In this document: piece by piece, positions 41,101 to 49,945 of the stretch
How positions within the stretch are numbered: the first letter of the stretch is position 1
How the letters are laid out: every line of letters starts with the position of its first letter
From: Streptomyces formicae
GTDB lineage: Bacteria; Actinomycetota; Actinomycetes; Streptomycetales; Streptomycetaceae
DNA length: 64,000 nucleotides
Direction of reading: 5' to 3'
Assembly: GCF_002556545.1 (NCBI RefSeq)
Contig: NZ_CP022685.1
Location: forward strand, 5,868,001-5,932,000
The notes under the pieces: model-generated
Told to the model about the DNA's origin: nothing
Seen by the model: the letters and a program-made list of their open reading frames with translations, nothing else
The model's database searches: none
Made by a program: the position numbers and the translations under genes

Positions 41101-41371
41101 CGAGCGCCGCGACCACGGCCACGAGGAGGGGAGTGCCCGCGCCCTCGCGGGCGTAGCGCTGCCCGAAGGTGAGCTGTCCCGCCTGCGATTCGTCGAGCGC
41201 GGCGGTGTACGCGCCGTACTCTTCGGCGGCCGTCTCGGCCATGGCGTCGAGCCCGCCGCGTGCCCGCGAGAGCAGCACGCCCCCGTCGACGCGCCCGCCC
41301 GAACGCCGGACCTCCTCCTCGACCGCCCGTGCCAACAGCCGCTCGGCCTCGGCCCGATGGCTGTCCCGCAT
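38162..41371 (-). CDS. STAND-type NTPase with TPR repeats and membrane helices
   Basis: A 1069-residue signalling ATPase. The N-terminal 140 residues contain two hydrophobic helices (about 81-95 and 101-125), suggesting membrane attachment. An NB-ARC domain follows with P-loop GAPGSGRTS (249-257), Walker B TIVLDDASD and GGLPLALR. From about residue 600 to the end there are at least ten TPR-like repeats (for example ARALGSLGITLHHQGNLKEA, AWTHFQLGQLCLRRGDVPRA). This is AfsR-like without the SARP DNA-binding domain. Such proteins act as regulators, scaffolds or immune-type switches; which is unknown. GGAGGGGG precedes the ATG. Confidence 0.9.
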   Translation of the reverse strand: MRDSHRAEAERLLARAVEEEVRRSGGRVDGGVLLSRARGGLDAMAETAAEEYGAYTAALDESQAGQLTFGQRYAREGAGTPLLVAVVAALAAGVSDLSFGTSVGTALGTGAVVAVAGAAATVLKVTAAHVPAASRRAGALNQPGGPEQLRLQWLTALEVRGIRPFLDQQRVLAASTGTRTQKKTAPQLRGTDKSAAARRRSVLEQSFTQLPENVGPFAGRRAELARIAQHVHAARASTDTRPTVVVLHGAPGSGRTSLAVRAAHELRDQFRGACVVDLRGDNPQETPLSTRDALLHLLNRLGAPREQLLFRERSSQEQQVKRLSELYHQYLTGLAVTIVLDDASDAEQVRTLIPERSDSLVLVTSREPIGLPDDLPVWLHLLPVDALDEAGAEQLLRECAEDLSGPYDAESADAVRELCGGLPLALRAAGSSLGPRTPRQLAADLAAYGPVDPVERVLWLRYTDQAEPARRLLRRLALAGRASLGAAAAAALLATDEQEAGRRLTELSRAGLVDHVRGSRYRLHDLVRAFAQARLLDEEEPAERSAAQERLIASYGELADTVIRLVDGKTSTRADQFGQHGFASLDAALRWLDDESSFITAALRHAEGVDQQAVLNLLGALCDYCLLRGDLYRLGEINELTHAIDQGLLGRSVQWRTGIAARQLGELDQSRTTLNSVVDLYFEAHQDAAAARALGSLGITLHHQGNLKEAAARLNDALELQSADELAGDRAWTLHALAAVERDRARLGQALDMLEEALVLHRASGSVHGEAWTHFQLGQLCLRRGDVPRAETELREALDLYGRTHDTRGEAWAMTQLARARLVDGDPSPAVDGLRQAVSRHRDNEDARGEAWSLYYLGQALEETGSLDQAVRDLERARTMFSRMRDVYGLACARHHSARVTRDQRAAQTGSLRNSGFARQLLVDARADFQRIGVAHGEAWTCLELVVVDAGNARAQQALALCDEAIELFGSYGDRRGEDWARFLRCTLLPYASPGGWEIGTAVAQEELSQLARAGHPVRDGKLDEYIQAYGLLLERGAELESGWQAWRLGMVPSRHAREVMGVPVPRSG

Positions 41372-41598
41372 ATGGTCCCCCTCCGAGAGCAACAGTTGCC
41401 TGCGGTCACAAGTGTCCTGCGTAGGGGGCTCCGGCGCGAGGGTGTCCTCGGGCAGGGAGCGCACCCGCGCGGTCCCCGGCCCTCCGGGAGTAATCCAAGT
41501 GCCCCCGCCATGCCGCCCCGGTAGCGTGCGGCGGCAGGGCATCGGAAACGGCACGCCCCCCGCTCCAGGCGGACGAACGCACCACGCTCATCGGCTGG

Positions 41599-42051
41599 TT
41601 GGACGTGCAGCGGCATGTCCTGCACCAGAAATGTGCGGGGCTGAGCCACGAGGACGCGCACCGCTCGCTCATCCCGACCTCACCGGCCATGACGATGGCC
41701 GGTCTCGTCTCCCATCTGCGCTGGGCCGAACACCTGTGGCTGGAGGTGCTGTTCCTCGGCGGCGACGAGAAGCAGAACCCGTCGTTCGACGAGTCGCGCG
41801 AGGACGCCGACTGGTACACCGACGGCCGCCCTCTCGCCGAGCTCCTCGCGGAGTACGAGGCCCAGTGCGCCCGCAGCAACGAGGTCGTCGCCGCGGCGTC
41901 CCTGGACGACACGGGCCGCCACACCGGATTCGACTCCGGTGGCGCCAGCCTGCGCTGGATGCTGACCCATCTCGTCGAGGAGACGGCACGGCACGCGGGG
42001 CACGCGGACCTCGTCCGTGAACTTCTCGACGGCACGAAGGGGTACTACTGA
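41599..42051 (+). CDS. DinB-family protein with missing N-terminal start
   Basis: A DinB/YfiT-like metal-binding four-helix protein; MTMAGLVSHLRWAEHLWLEV and MLTHLVEETARHAGHADLVREL contain the usual His pattern. Only TTG at 41599 is a usable start here, giving 150 residues, but the upstream in-frame codons still read like the family (PPLQADERTTLIGWLDVQRH). At about 41539-41543 the sequence GGCATCGGAAACG has no start codon where homologues are expected to begin; inserting TG (ATGTCG) would restore Met-Ser-Glu. The start was probably lost by a 2-base deletion or a sequence error. TAGCGT, a -10-like hexamer, lies at 41522-41527. Confidence 0.7.
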   Translation: MDVQRHVLHQKCAGLSHEDAHRSLIPTSPAMTMAGLVSHLRWAEHLWLEVLFLGGDEKQNPSFDESREDADWYTDGRPLAELLAEYEAQCARSNEVVAAASLDDTGRHTGFDSGGASLRWMLTHLVEETARHAGHADLVRELLDGTKGYY

Positions 42052-42116
42052 CGCGGCTCCGCGCACTTGGTCACGGGGCGAGGGAACGCTTTTGCCCAGT
42101 GGGGTCTCTCCTTACC

Positions 42117-42150
42117 TGTACGGCTGTACCCCCTGTACGGCTGTACCCCC
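42117..42150. repeat. 17-bp tandem repeat upstream of trypsin-like gene
   Basis: CTGTACGGCTGTACCCC occurs twice head to tail, ending 21 bases before the ATG. The core TGTAC is nearly palindromic. Two closely spaced sites of this kind may bind a repressor; the function is not known. Confidence 0.85.
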
Positions 42151-42171
42151 TGTTGAGAGGAGTTGTTCTGC

Positions 42172-42906
42172 ATGGCGCGTCGCTTTCGTGCACTGCTGCT
42201 GACCACCCTGGTGCTGGTGACGGGCTCGGTGCTGTCGTCCGCTCCGGCCTCCGCCGTCATCGGCGGGTCGAAGAGCACCTACGGCCCGTGGGCGGTGCGC
42301 ATGCTCGTCGACGGCAAGCCGGCGTGCACCGGGACGGCGGTCGCCCGCCAGTGGATCCTCACCGCCTCACACTGCTTCTACGAGCAGGCACAGCCGGTCG
42401 CCGACAAGCGGATCTCCTTCCGGGTGGGCAATCTCGACATGCGCAGGGGCACCACGGTCCGCCCCGTTCCCCGCAAGCGCGTGGGCAGCGCGCACGCCGA
42501 CATGATGCTGGTCAAGGTCCCGCCGATGAACGTCCCCACGGCGCGCCTGGCCACGGCGGGCGTCCACCCCGGCCAGGCCGTGCGGCAGTACGGGTGGGGC
42601 GCCACCTGCACCAGCGATGAGAGCGCCTGCCAGTCGCCCGTCCTCAAGCAGTCGGACCTGAAGGTCGTACGTCCCGACGACCCCCGGTGCGCGAACCACA
42701 CCACACCGGGCGGCCCCGACTTCTGCATGAAGAAGGTCTCCGGGATCCCCGCCGGGGGCGACTCCGGAGGCCCGGTGATGACCGTCGGCCCGCGGGGCAC
42801 CGAAACCCTCGTCGGCGTCTTCAACGGCTCCGACCGGGAGAAGAGCGCGGAGGCCGGGGAGGTCTCGCAGCAGCTTTCCTGGATTCGCTCGGTGATTCGG
42901 CGATAG
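42172..42906 (+). CDS. Secreted trypsin-like serine protease
   Basis: A 244-residue S1A protease. A signal peptide (MARRFRALLLTTLVLVTGSV) leads to SAVIGG near residue 30, the expected mature N-terminus. The triad is His67 (TASHC), Asp110 (HADMML) and Ser198 (GDSGGP). Asp is not seen at the primary pocket in the usual DSxxGDSGGP form (here PAGGDSGGP), so true trypsin specificity is uncertain. GAGAGGAG lies nine bases before the ATG. The 17-bp tandem repeat just upstream suggests regulation. Confidence 0.93.
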   Translation: MARRFRALLLTTLVLVTGSVLSSAPASAVIGGSKSTYGPWAVRMLVDGKPACTGTAVARQWILTASHCFYEQAQPVADKRISFRVGNLDMRRGTTVRPVPRKRVGSAHADMMLVKVPPMNVPTARLATAGVHPGQAVRQYGWGATCTSDESACQSPVLKQSDLKVVRPDDPRCANHTTPGGPDFCMKKVSGIPAGGDSGGPVMTVGPRGTETLVGVFNGSDREKSAEAGEVSQQLSWIRSVIRR

Positions 42907-42917
42907 CGCAGGCAACA

Positions 42918-42971
42918 GGGCTTTCCGCTCCGGCCCGTCGGGACACCGGCGGAGGCCCGGCGCGGAAGCCC
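42918..42971. terminator. Possible convergent terminator
   Basis: GGGCTTTCCGC can pair with GCGGAAGCCC across a 31-base loop (one base bulged), between the trypsin-like and Uma2 genes. Loop length makes it a weaker candidate. Confidence 0.4.
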
Positions 42972-42985
42972 ATCGCGGGAGGCTG

Positions 42986-43552
42986 TCAGACGGCTCCCAG
43001 GTCGACAGTGACGGAGAAGGGCGCGGCAGCCTTGATCACGCCGGTGAACATTTCGCCGTCCCTGTAAGCCTTGGTGGCGGGGTCGAGGACGTAGGTGTAG
43101 ATGATCGGGACACCGGTGGCGGCCTGCTCGACCCGCCAGTAGAAGGGGATGCCGGCCTTGGCGTACTGGTCCACCTTCACGACCCGGTCGGTGGTCTCCG
43201 AACCGGGCGACACGACCTCGACGACCAGGAGCACGTGCTCGGGTCGGGTGGGCGTGAGGTCGATGGTCTCCGCCCGGTAGACGATCACGTCCGGCCTGCG
43301 GTTGGTGAGCGGAACGTCCTGCAGCCTGACGTCAAAGTCTGTGTCTGCGTTCCAGTCCGGTCCCGCGGCCGCGTCCAGGGCATTGGCCAGGATGCGGGCC
43401 AGCCGGTTGTGCCGCTTCGAGGCGCTCGGGCTCACGACGACCATCCCGTCCACGATCTCGATGCCGGCGCACTGCTCTTCGGACCAGGAGTCGTACTGCT
43501 CCGCGCTGATCTGCGTGTGCATCCACGCGGGAGCCACCATCTCGGCGGTCAT
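42986..43552 (-). CDS. Uma2-family (DUF820) endonuclease-fold protein
   Basis: A 188-residue protein of the Uma2 family, a PD-(D/E)XK nuclease fold that is very common in Streptomyces. RRPDVIVYR supplies the catalytic Asp and LLVVEVVSPGSETTDRVVKVDQYAKAG the Glu and Lys. Its biological role is unknown. GAAGGAGG is the ribosome site. It stands alone, flanked by a secreted protease and a thioredoxin-domain gene. Confidence 0.92.
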   Translation of the reverse strand: MTAEMVAPAWMHTQISAEQYDSWSEEQCAGIEIVDGMVVVSPSASKRHNRLARILANALDAAAGPDWNADTDFDVRLQDVPLTNRRPDVIVYRAETIDLTPTRPEHVLLVVEVVSPGSETTDRVVKVDQYAKAGIPFYWRVEQAATGVPIIYTYVLDPATKAYRDGEMFTGVIKAAAPFSVTVDLGAV

Positions 43553-43728
43553 GGTGAGCCTCCTTCGAGGTGTTTCCGCGGTTTCAGCGCTGCGGGACTC
43601 AGCCTACTGCCCTGCAACGTCGGGGCGCTCGACTTCCGAAGGGCACGGCGGCCCCCCGCCACCTGCCCGTTCACACCCCGCCCGTGGCGCAAGCGCGTCG
43701 CGGGGGCCGGTGCGCGAGGATTGGGGGC

Positions 43729-45763
<2,035 letters not shown>

Positions 45764-45765
<2 letters not shown>

Positions 45766-45816
45766 GGGCATCGGCCCCTCCGGCGTTCGAGGAGCGGGGT
45801 CCGGGGCGGAGCCCCG
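45764..45816. terminator. Double hairpin between convergent genes, REP-like
   Basis: AGGGGC-ATCG-GCCCCT (45764-45779) overlaps the thioredoxin-domain stop. CGGGGC-GGA-GCCCCG (45802-45816) follows, inside GGAGCGGGGTCCGGGGCGGAG, a phrase I recall from many Streptomyces intergenic regions. The pair is likely a terminator derived from a dispersed repeat. Confidence 0.7.
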
Positions 45817-45818
45817 CG

Positions 45819-46559
45819 TCAGGCCAGGTCGGCCCGGACCCCGAACTCCTCCACCGCCCGCCCCACGATCGCCTCGAGGCGATCGTGATGGGCGCCCCGC
45901 CAGAACACGCGGGCGCAGTCCCCGCACTCGGCGAACACGTCGTACGTCCCCTTCGTGCCGCCCTCCAGGCGGTCCGCTACCTGTTCCTTCGTGGCCGGGC
46001 GGAGCGTGCCGTTGCAGGCGCCGCAGCGGGTCCAGGGGCGCAGTTCGGGGGCGAACCTGCCCAGGACGTCGCGGAGTTGGTCGTCCGGGCGGTCGCTGTA
46101 GACGTACGCGCCCGCCCACAGCTCCCGGCGGCGCAGCAGGCCCCGGTCGCGGCTGAGCAGGACGCGGCGTTCGGCGGCCGAGCGCGCGGCGAGGGCCGGG
46201 TCGCCGATGTCCGTGCTCTCGTACGCCGTATCGACGCCGAGCAGTCTCAGCCGCCGTGCCAGCGTGCCGAGATGGACGTCGAGGAGGAAGCGGAGCGGGG
46301 CGCCGGGGACGGGCTGGGGCCGCGTCACCGCGCGTACGAGGACGGTCTCGCCCGCAGCGGGGACGTGCCCCACGGCGACCTCCGCGCCGTCCACCACGAG
46401 CGCGCCGACCTCCGTCAGGGGCACGCCGAGCGACTTGACGACGTGCCCGAGCGTGGACGCGCCGTCCGTGACGGCCCTGGTGGGGCCCTTCCTGCGCTCG
46501 TGCGGGACGAACAGGGCCAGCTCCGGGGCGAAGCCGACGAGGATCTCCGGACCGTTCAT
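45819..46559 (-). CDS. Mut7-C RNase domain protein with ubiquitin-like N-terminus
   Basis: A 246-residue protein. Residues about 1-85 form a ubiquitin/ThiS-like domain (GHVVKSLGVPLTEVGALVVDG). The rest is a Mut7-C RNase (PIN-like) domain with FLLDVHLGTLARRLRLLGVDTAY, acidic SRDRGLLRR, and a zinc ribbon of CGAC and CGDC. Such proteins are predicted RNases; targets are unknown. The ATG at 46559 is used; a TTG seven codons earlier is possible. Confidence 0.9.
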   Translation of the reverse strand: MNGPEILVGFAPELALFVPHERRKGPTRAVTDGASTLGHVVKSLGVPLTEVGALVVDGAEVAVGHVPAAGETVLVRAVTRPQPVPGAPLRFLLDVHLGTLARRLRLLGVDTAYESTDIGDPALAARSAAERRVLLSRDRGLLRRRELWAGAYVYSDRPDDQLRDVLGRFAPELRPWTRCGACNGTLRPATKEQVADRLEGGTKGTYDVFAECGDCARVFWRGAHHDRLEAIVGRAVEEFGVRADLA

Positions 46560-46613
46560 GTGGTCAGGATGGCACGGCAAGTACCGTGGCCACCTGGGGT
46601 TTTCGCGCGTTCC

Positions 46614-47264
46614 TCAGCCGCTCGGAGTACCGGCGAACCCGCTCGTCAGCATGTCGAAGGTCCGGTCCACGAGGGCGGTCAGCTCGTCCTCGTGGTCGTG
46701 CTCCGCCCAGTACGCGGCGGTCTCGGTGAGCGCGCCGATCAGGCCCATGGAGAAGGCCCGCACCTCCAGGTCCCCGGCGTCGCGGCCGGTGCGCTCCGCG
46801 ATGACGCGGCACAGGATGGCGCCGGTGACCGACATGCTCTCCAGCATCCGGGAGCGCACGGCGGGCACCTCGACCATCAGCTTGGTGCGCAGCCTGGAGA
46901 CCTCGGGCTCCTCCGCGAAGCCGAGGGCGACCGCCCGGCGCAGCACGTGCCGCAGCGACTCCACGATCGGCTCGTCGGCGGGCCGGTCGCGCAACTCGCC
47001 CTCCAGGAGCGGGTCGTACTCGTCGGTGAGGACGATGTCCTCCTTGGTGGGGAAGTAGCGGAACACGGTGGAGGGCGAGACCTCCGCCGCCTCCGCGATC
47101 TGCTCGACCGTCGTCGCCTCGTACCCCTGTTCCCTGATCAGCCGGTAGGTCGCCTCCCGGATCGCCAGGCGGGTCTTGAGCTTCTTGCGCTCGCGAAGGC
47201 CCGGCCGGGGGGCGCTCGCGGGGGCGGAGGTTCGTGCGGCCGTCATGACGTCATTGTCGGGCAT
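46614..47264 (-). CDS. TetR-family regulator of the MFS pump
   Basis: A 216-residue TetR protein. The HTH is in TTVEQIAEAAEVSPSTVFRYFPTKEDIV; the C-terminal domain resembles the QacR/AcrR ligand domains (TetR_C 17-like). Its start overlaps the end of the MFS gene by 14 bases, so the pump and its regulator form one operon. A 15-bp palindrome over the MFS -10 region is the likely binding site, giving autoregulation. ATG at 47246 is an alternative. Confidence 0.92.
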   Translation of the reverse strand: MPDNDVMTAARTSAPASAPRPGLRERKKLKTRLAIREATYRLIREQGYEATTVEQIAEAAEVSPSTVFRYFPTKEDIVLTDEYDPLLEGELRDRPADEPIVESLRHVLRRAVALGFAEEPEVSRLRTKLMVEVPAVRSRMLESMSVTGAILCRVIAERTGRDAGDLEVRAFSMGLIGALTETAAYWAEHDHEDELTALVDRTFDMLTSGFAGTPSG

Positions 47265-48855
47265 CGCTCCGGGCCCCGCCCAGGTCCGCGGGCCGCGCAG
47301 GCCCGTCGCCCTCGTCCGGCGGGAGCAGGTCCTTGCCCGGTGGGAGCGCGCCCTTGCCCGGCAGGAGCGCGGCGGCGAAGAGAGCCGTCACCAGGGCGGC
47401 GACTCCGCTGACGAGCAGGACGAGATCCATGCCGTGCAGGTACGCGGAGTTCGCGGACTCGCCGAGGCCCGGCGTGCCGAGCCGGTCGGCCACGGTGTGC
47501 GCGGCGACCACCGAATCGCCCGCCGCGTCGGCCGCGGGCCTCGGCAGACCGCCGGTGTCGAGCCGGTCGGCGTAGGCCCCGGCGAGCAGCGAGCCGAGCA
47601 GCGCGATCCCGAGGGCGCTGCCCACCTGCCGTACGGTCATGAGCAGACCCGTGCCGGATCCGGCACGCTCCACGGGCAGTGCGCCGAGCGCCGAGTCCAT
47701 GGCCGGTACGACGGTGAAGCCGAAACCGGCACCGGCCAGCGTGAGCCAGAGCGCGGTGAAGCCGTAGCCGCTGCCGACGTCCGTGCGGCTGCCGAGGATC
47801 GCGGCGAAGGCGAGGACCACGAGCCCGCCGCTGATCACCGCGCGCGCTCCGAAGCGCCGCACCACGGGCTCGGCGCCCTTCGCCGCGACGAGCAGCCCGC
47901 CCATCATCGGCAGCATGCGCAGGCCCGTGCCGAAGGCGTCGTTGCCGAGGACGGCCTGGAGGTACTGCGGCAGCACGAACATCAGGCCGGAGAGCACGAA
48001 CATCACCAGCGTCGCCGCGATCGCGTTCAGGAGGAAGGCGCGATCGCGCAGCAGCGACATGTCGAGCATCGGGCGCGGCATGCGGCGCTCGCGCAGGACG
48101 AGCGCGGCGACCAGCAGGGTGCCGCCCGCGAGCATCGCGAGGACGAGGGGGTCGGACCAGCCGCGTCCCGGCGCTTCGATGATGCCGTAGATGAGCGCGC
48201 CGAGTCCGGCGGCGGTCAGCGCGGTGGAGACGACGTCGACCCTGGGCGATGCGGGGTCGCGGGTCTCGGGCAGCAGGAACAGGCAGGCGGTCAGGCCGAT
48301 CGCGACCATCGGGATGTTGATCAGGAAGATCGAGCCCCACCAGAAGTGGTCGAGCAGCCAGCCGCCGACGAGCGGGCCGAGCGGCGCGCCGAGCGCGGAG
48401 GCGGCGGAGACGATGCCGACGGCCTTGGTGCGCTCGCCCGGCGCGAAGAGCGCGGGCAGCACGGCGAGCGCGAGGGGCATGACGAGCGCGCCGCCCACGC
48501 CCATGACGGCGCGGGCCGCCACGACGAGGGAGACGTCGTCGGCCAGGGTGCCGATCAGCGAGCCCGCGAGGAAGATCCCCAGGCCGGTCATCAGCATCCT
48601 GCGCCGCCCGAACCGGTCGCCGAGGAGGCCCGCGGGGAGCATCAGGGAGGCGAAGACGACGACGTACGCGTCGGCCATCCACTGCTGCTCACCGGTGCTC
48701 GCGCCGAGCCGCGCGGCCATCGTCGGCAGCGCGACGTTGAGGATCGTCATGTCGAAGCCGAGCACGAGCATGCTCGCGACCAGGGCGCCCAGCGCCCACC
48801 AGCGGCGGGGGTCGTTCTGCCGCGCGGCGGCGGGGGAGGTGCTGACAGTGACCAT
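47251..48855 (-). CDS. MFS multidrug exporter, DHA2/EmrB-QacA family
   Basis: A 534-residue drug:H+ antiporter with about fourteen transmembrane segments. Motif A is GLLGDRFGRRRML, motif C the GAPLGPLVGGWL region. It opens MVTVSTSPAAARQND and ends in a charged tail. TACTCT sits six bases before the ATG and no ribosome site is seen, so the transcript is probably leaderless. A TetR regulator follows in the same operon. Likely exports a toxic or self-made compound; the substrate cannot be read. Confidence 0.94.
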   Translation of the reverse strand: MVTVSTSPAAARQNDPRRWWALGALVASMLVLGFDMTILNVALPTMAARLGASTGEQQWMADAYVVVFASLMLPAGLLGDRFGRRRMLMTGLGIFLAGSLIGTLADDVSLVVAARAVMGVGGALVMPLALAVLPALFAPGERTKAVGIVSAASALGAPLGPLVGGWLLDHFWWGSIFLINIPMVAIGLTACLFLLPETRDPASPRVDVVSTALTAAGLGALIYGIIEAPGRGWSDPLVLAMLAGGTLLVAALVLRERRMPRPMLDMSLLRDRAFLLNAIAATLVMFVLSGLMFVLPQYLQAVLGNDAFGTGLRMLPMMGGLLVAAKGAEPVVRRFGARAVISGGLVVLAFAAILGSRTDVGSGYGFTALWLTLAGAGFGFTVVPAMDSALGALPVERAGSGTGLLMTVRQVGSALGIALLGSLLAGAYADRLDTGGLPRPAADAAGDSVVAAHTVADRLGTPGLGESANSAYLHGMDLVLLVSGVAALVTALFAAALLPGKGALPPGKDLLPPDEGDGPARPADLGGARSDARQ

Positions 48856-48859
48856 AAAG

Positions 48860-48874
48860 TGAGAGTAGCTCTCA
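48860..48874. promoter_or_regulatory. TetR-type operator over the MFS promoter
   Basis: TGAGAGTAGCTCTCA is a perfect 6-bp inverted repeat with three central bases. It covers the -10 TACTCT (48862-48867, minus strand). TTGACA at 48887-48892 (minus strand) could be the -35, although the spacer is 19 bases. The site is the obvious target for the TetR protein encoded downstream. Confidence 0.65.
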
Positions 48875-48981
48875 AAAGATTGTTGCTGTCAATATGCGAG
48901 TCGGTCCTGGAGGGTGCCGGGGCAGAAAAAAGCGGCCGCGGCTGGGGGCCGCGACCGCTGGAAAGAGAGGGGGGAGGTATG

Positions 48982-49698
48982 TCAGCCGTGCTGGTACGCC
49001 ACCAGGGAGATGCCGACGTAGTGCACGGCGAACGCTGCGAGGGTCAGCGAGTGGAAGACCTCGTGGAAGCCGAAGAAGCGGGGCGAGGGGTTGGGGCGCT
49101 TGATGCCGTAGATCACGCCGCCCGCGCTGTAGAGCAGTCCGCCGACGACGACCAGGACGAGCACCGCGATGCCGCCGGTGCGCAGGAAGTCCGGCAGGAA
49201 GAAGACGGCGGCCCAGCCCATCGCGATGTAGCACGGCGTGTAGAGCCAGCGCGGGGCGCCGACCCAGAAGACGCGGAAGGCGATGCCCGCGACGGCGGCT
49301 CCCCAGACGCCCCAGAGCAGCCACTGTCCCTTCGCATCGGGGAGTAGCAGCATCGTCAGCGGGGTGTAGGTGCCCGCGATGATCAGGAAGATGTTGGAGT
49401 GGTCGAGTCTGCGCAGGACGCCGTCGGCCCGTGGGCCCCAGTTGCCGCGGTGGTAGAGCGCGCTCACGCCGAAGAGGAGACACGCGGTCAGGGCGAAGAT
49501 GCCGCAGGCGATCCGGCCGCGGGTGGAGTCCGCGAGCGCGGTGAGCACCAGGCCGGAGATCAGCACCGCGGGGAACATGCCGGCGTGCAGCCAGCCGCGC
49601 ATCTTCGGCTTCGCGGGGAGCGGCAGGGACGACGCGGGTGAAGCGAGTGAACTGGCGCCCGTGGGCTCGGGGATCGCTTCGGGGGCGGAGGCGGTCAT
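48982..49698 (-). CDS. Haemolysin III-family membrane protein (PAQR superfamily)
   Basis: A 238-residue protein with seven transmembrane helices. The metal-site pattern is SALYH, LDHSNIF and HEVFHSL, as in YqfA/HlyIII and PAQR receptors, which may act as ceramidase-like hydrolases. The ATG at 49698 is chosen because TACGAT lies seven bases upstream; ATG at 49707 would add three residues. It has no obvious operon partner. Confidence 0.9.
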   Translation of the reverse strand: MTASAPEAIPEPTGASSLASPASSLPLPAKPKMRGWLHAGMFPAVLISGLVLTALADSTRGRIACGIFALTACLLFGVSALYHRGNWGPRADGVLRRLDHSNIFLIIAGTYTPLTMLLLPDAKGQWLLWGVWGAAVAGIAFRVFWVGAPRWLYTPCYIAMGWAAVFFLPDFLRTGGIAVLVLVVVGGLLYSAGGVIYGIKRPNPSPRFFGFHEVFHSLTLAAFAVHYVGISLVAYQHG

Positions 49699-49705
49699 GA
49701 GCGGC

Positions 49706-49711
49706 ATCGTA
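49706..49711 (-). promoter_or_regulatory. Putative leaderless -10 hexamer (haemolysin III gene)
   Basis: TACGAT on the minus strand ends seven bases before the ATG at 49698 and overlaps the alternative ATG. Confidence 0.45.
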
Positions 49712-49741
49712 CCTACGGACCCGTAAGTCGGACATCAATCG

Positions 49742-49870
49742 GACGCAACCCCCACGTCCTCGTACAAGTGGCGATGCTCACGCCGCTCAGGTGTGAGGCC
49801 CTCTGGACAGATGCGCGGTTGCGTCGGATGATCAAATGAGTGCGGTCGGCACCGGATGAGCGCCAGAGGG
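49742..49870. promoter_or_regulatory. Interleaved inverted repeats upstream of pckG
   Basis: GACGCAACC (49742-49750) pairs with GGTTGCGTC (49818-49826), and CCCTCTGG (49799-49806) pairs with CCAGAGGG (49863-49870). The arms overlap in a pseudoknot-like order within the 247-base gap before pckG. This could be a regulated leader RNA or two operators. The transcription start is not known. Confidence 0.45.
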
Positions 49871-49945
49871 AACTACACGTGAAGCGTCCGGGTCGCAGCC
49901 CCCACGGGGCATACATCCTCAAAAACCCCTCGATTAGGAGCAATC

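Noticed and set aside
38150..41524. A 1124-codon open frame on the plus strand
   Set aside because: It mirrors the STAND/TPR gene and has reversed codon bias; the minus-strand gene has clear motifs and a ribosome site.
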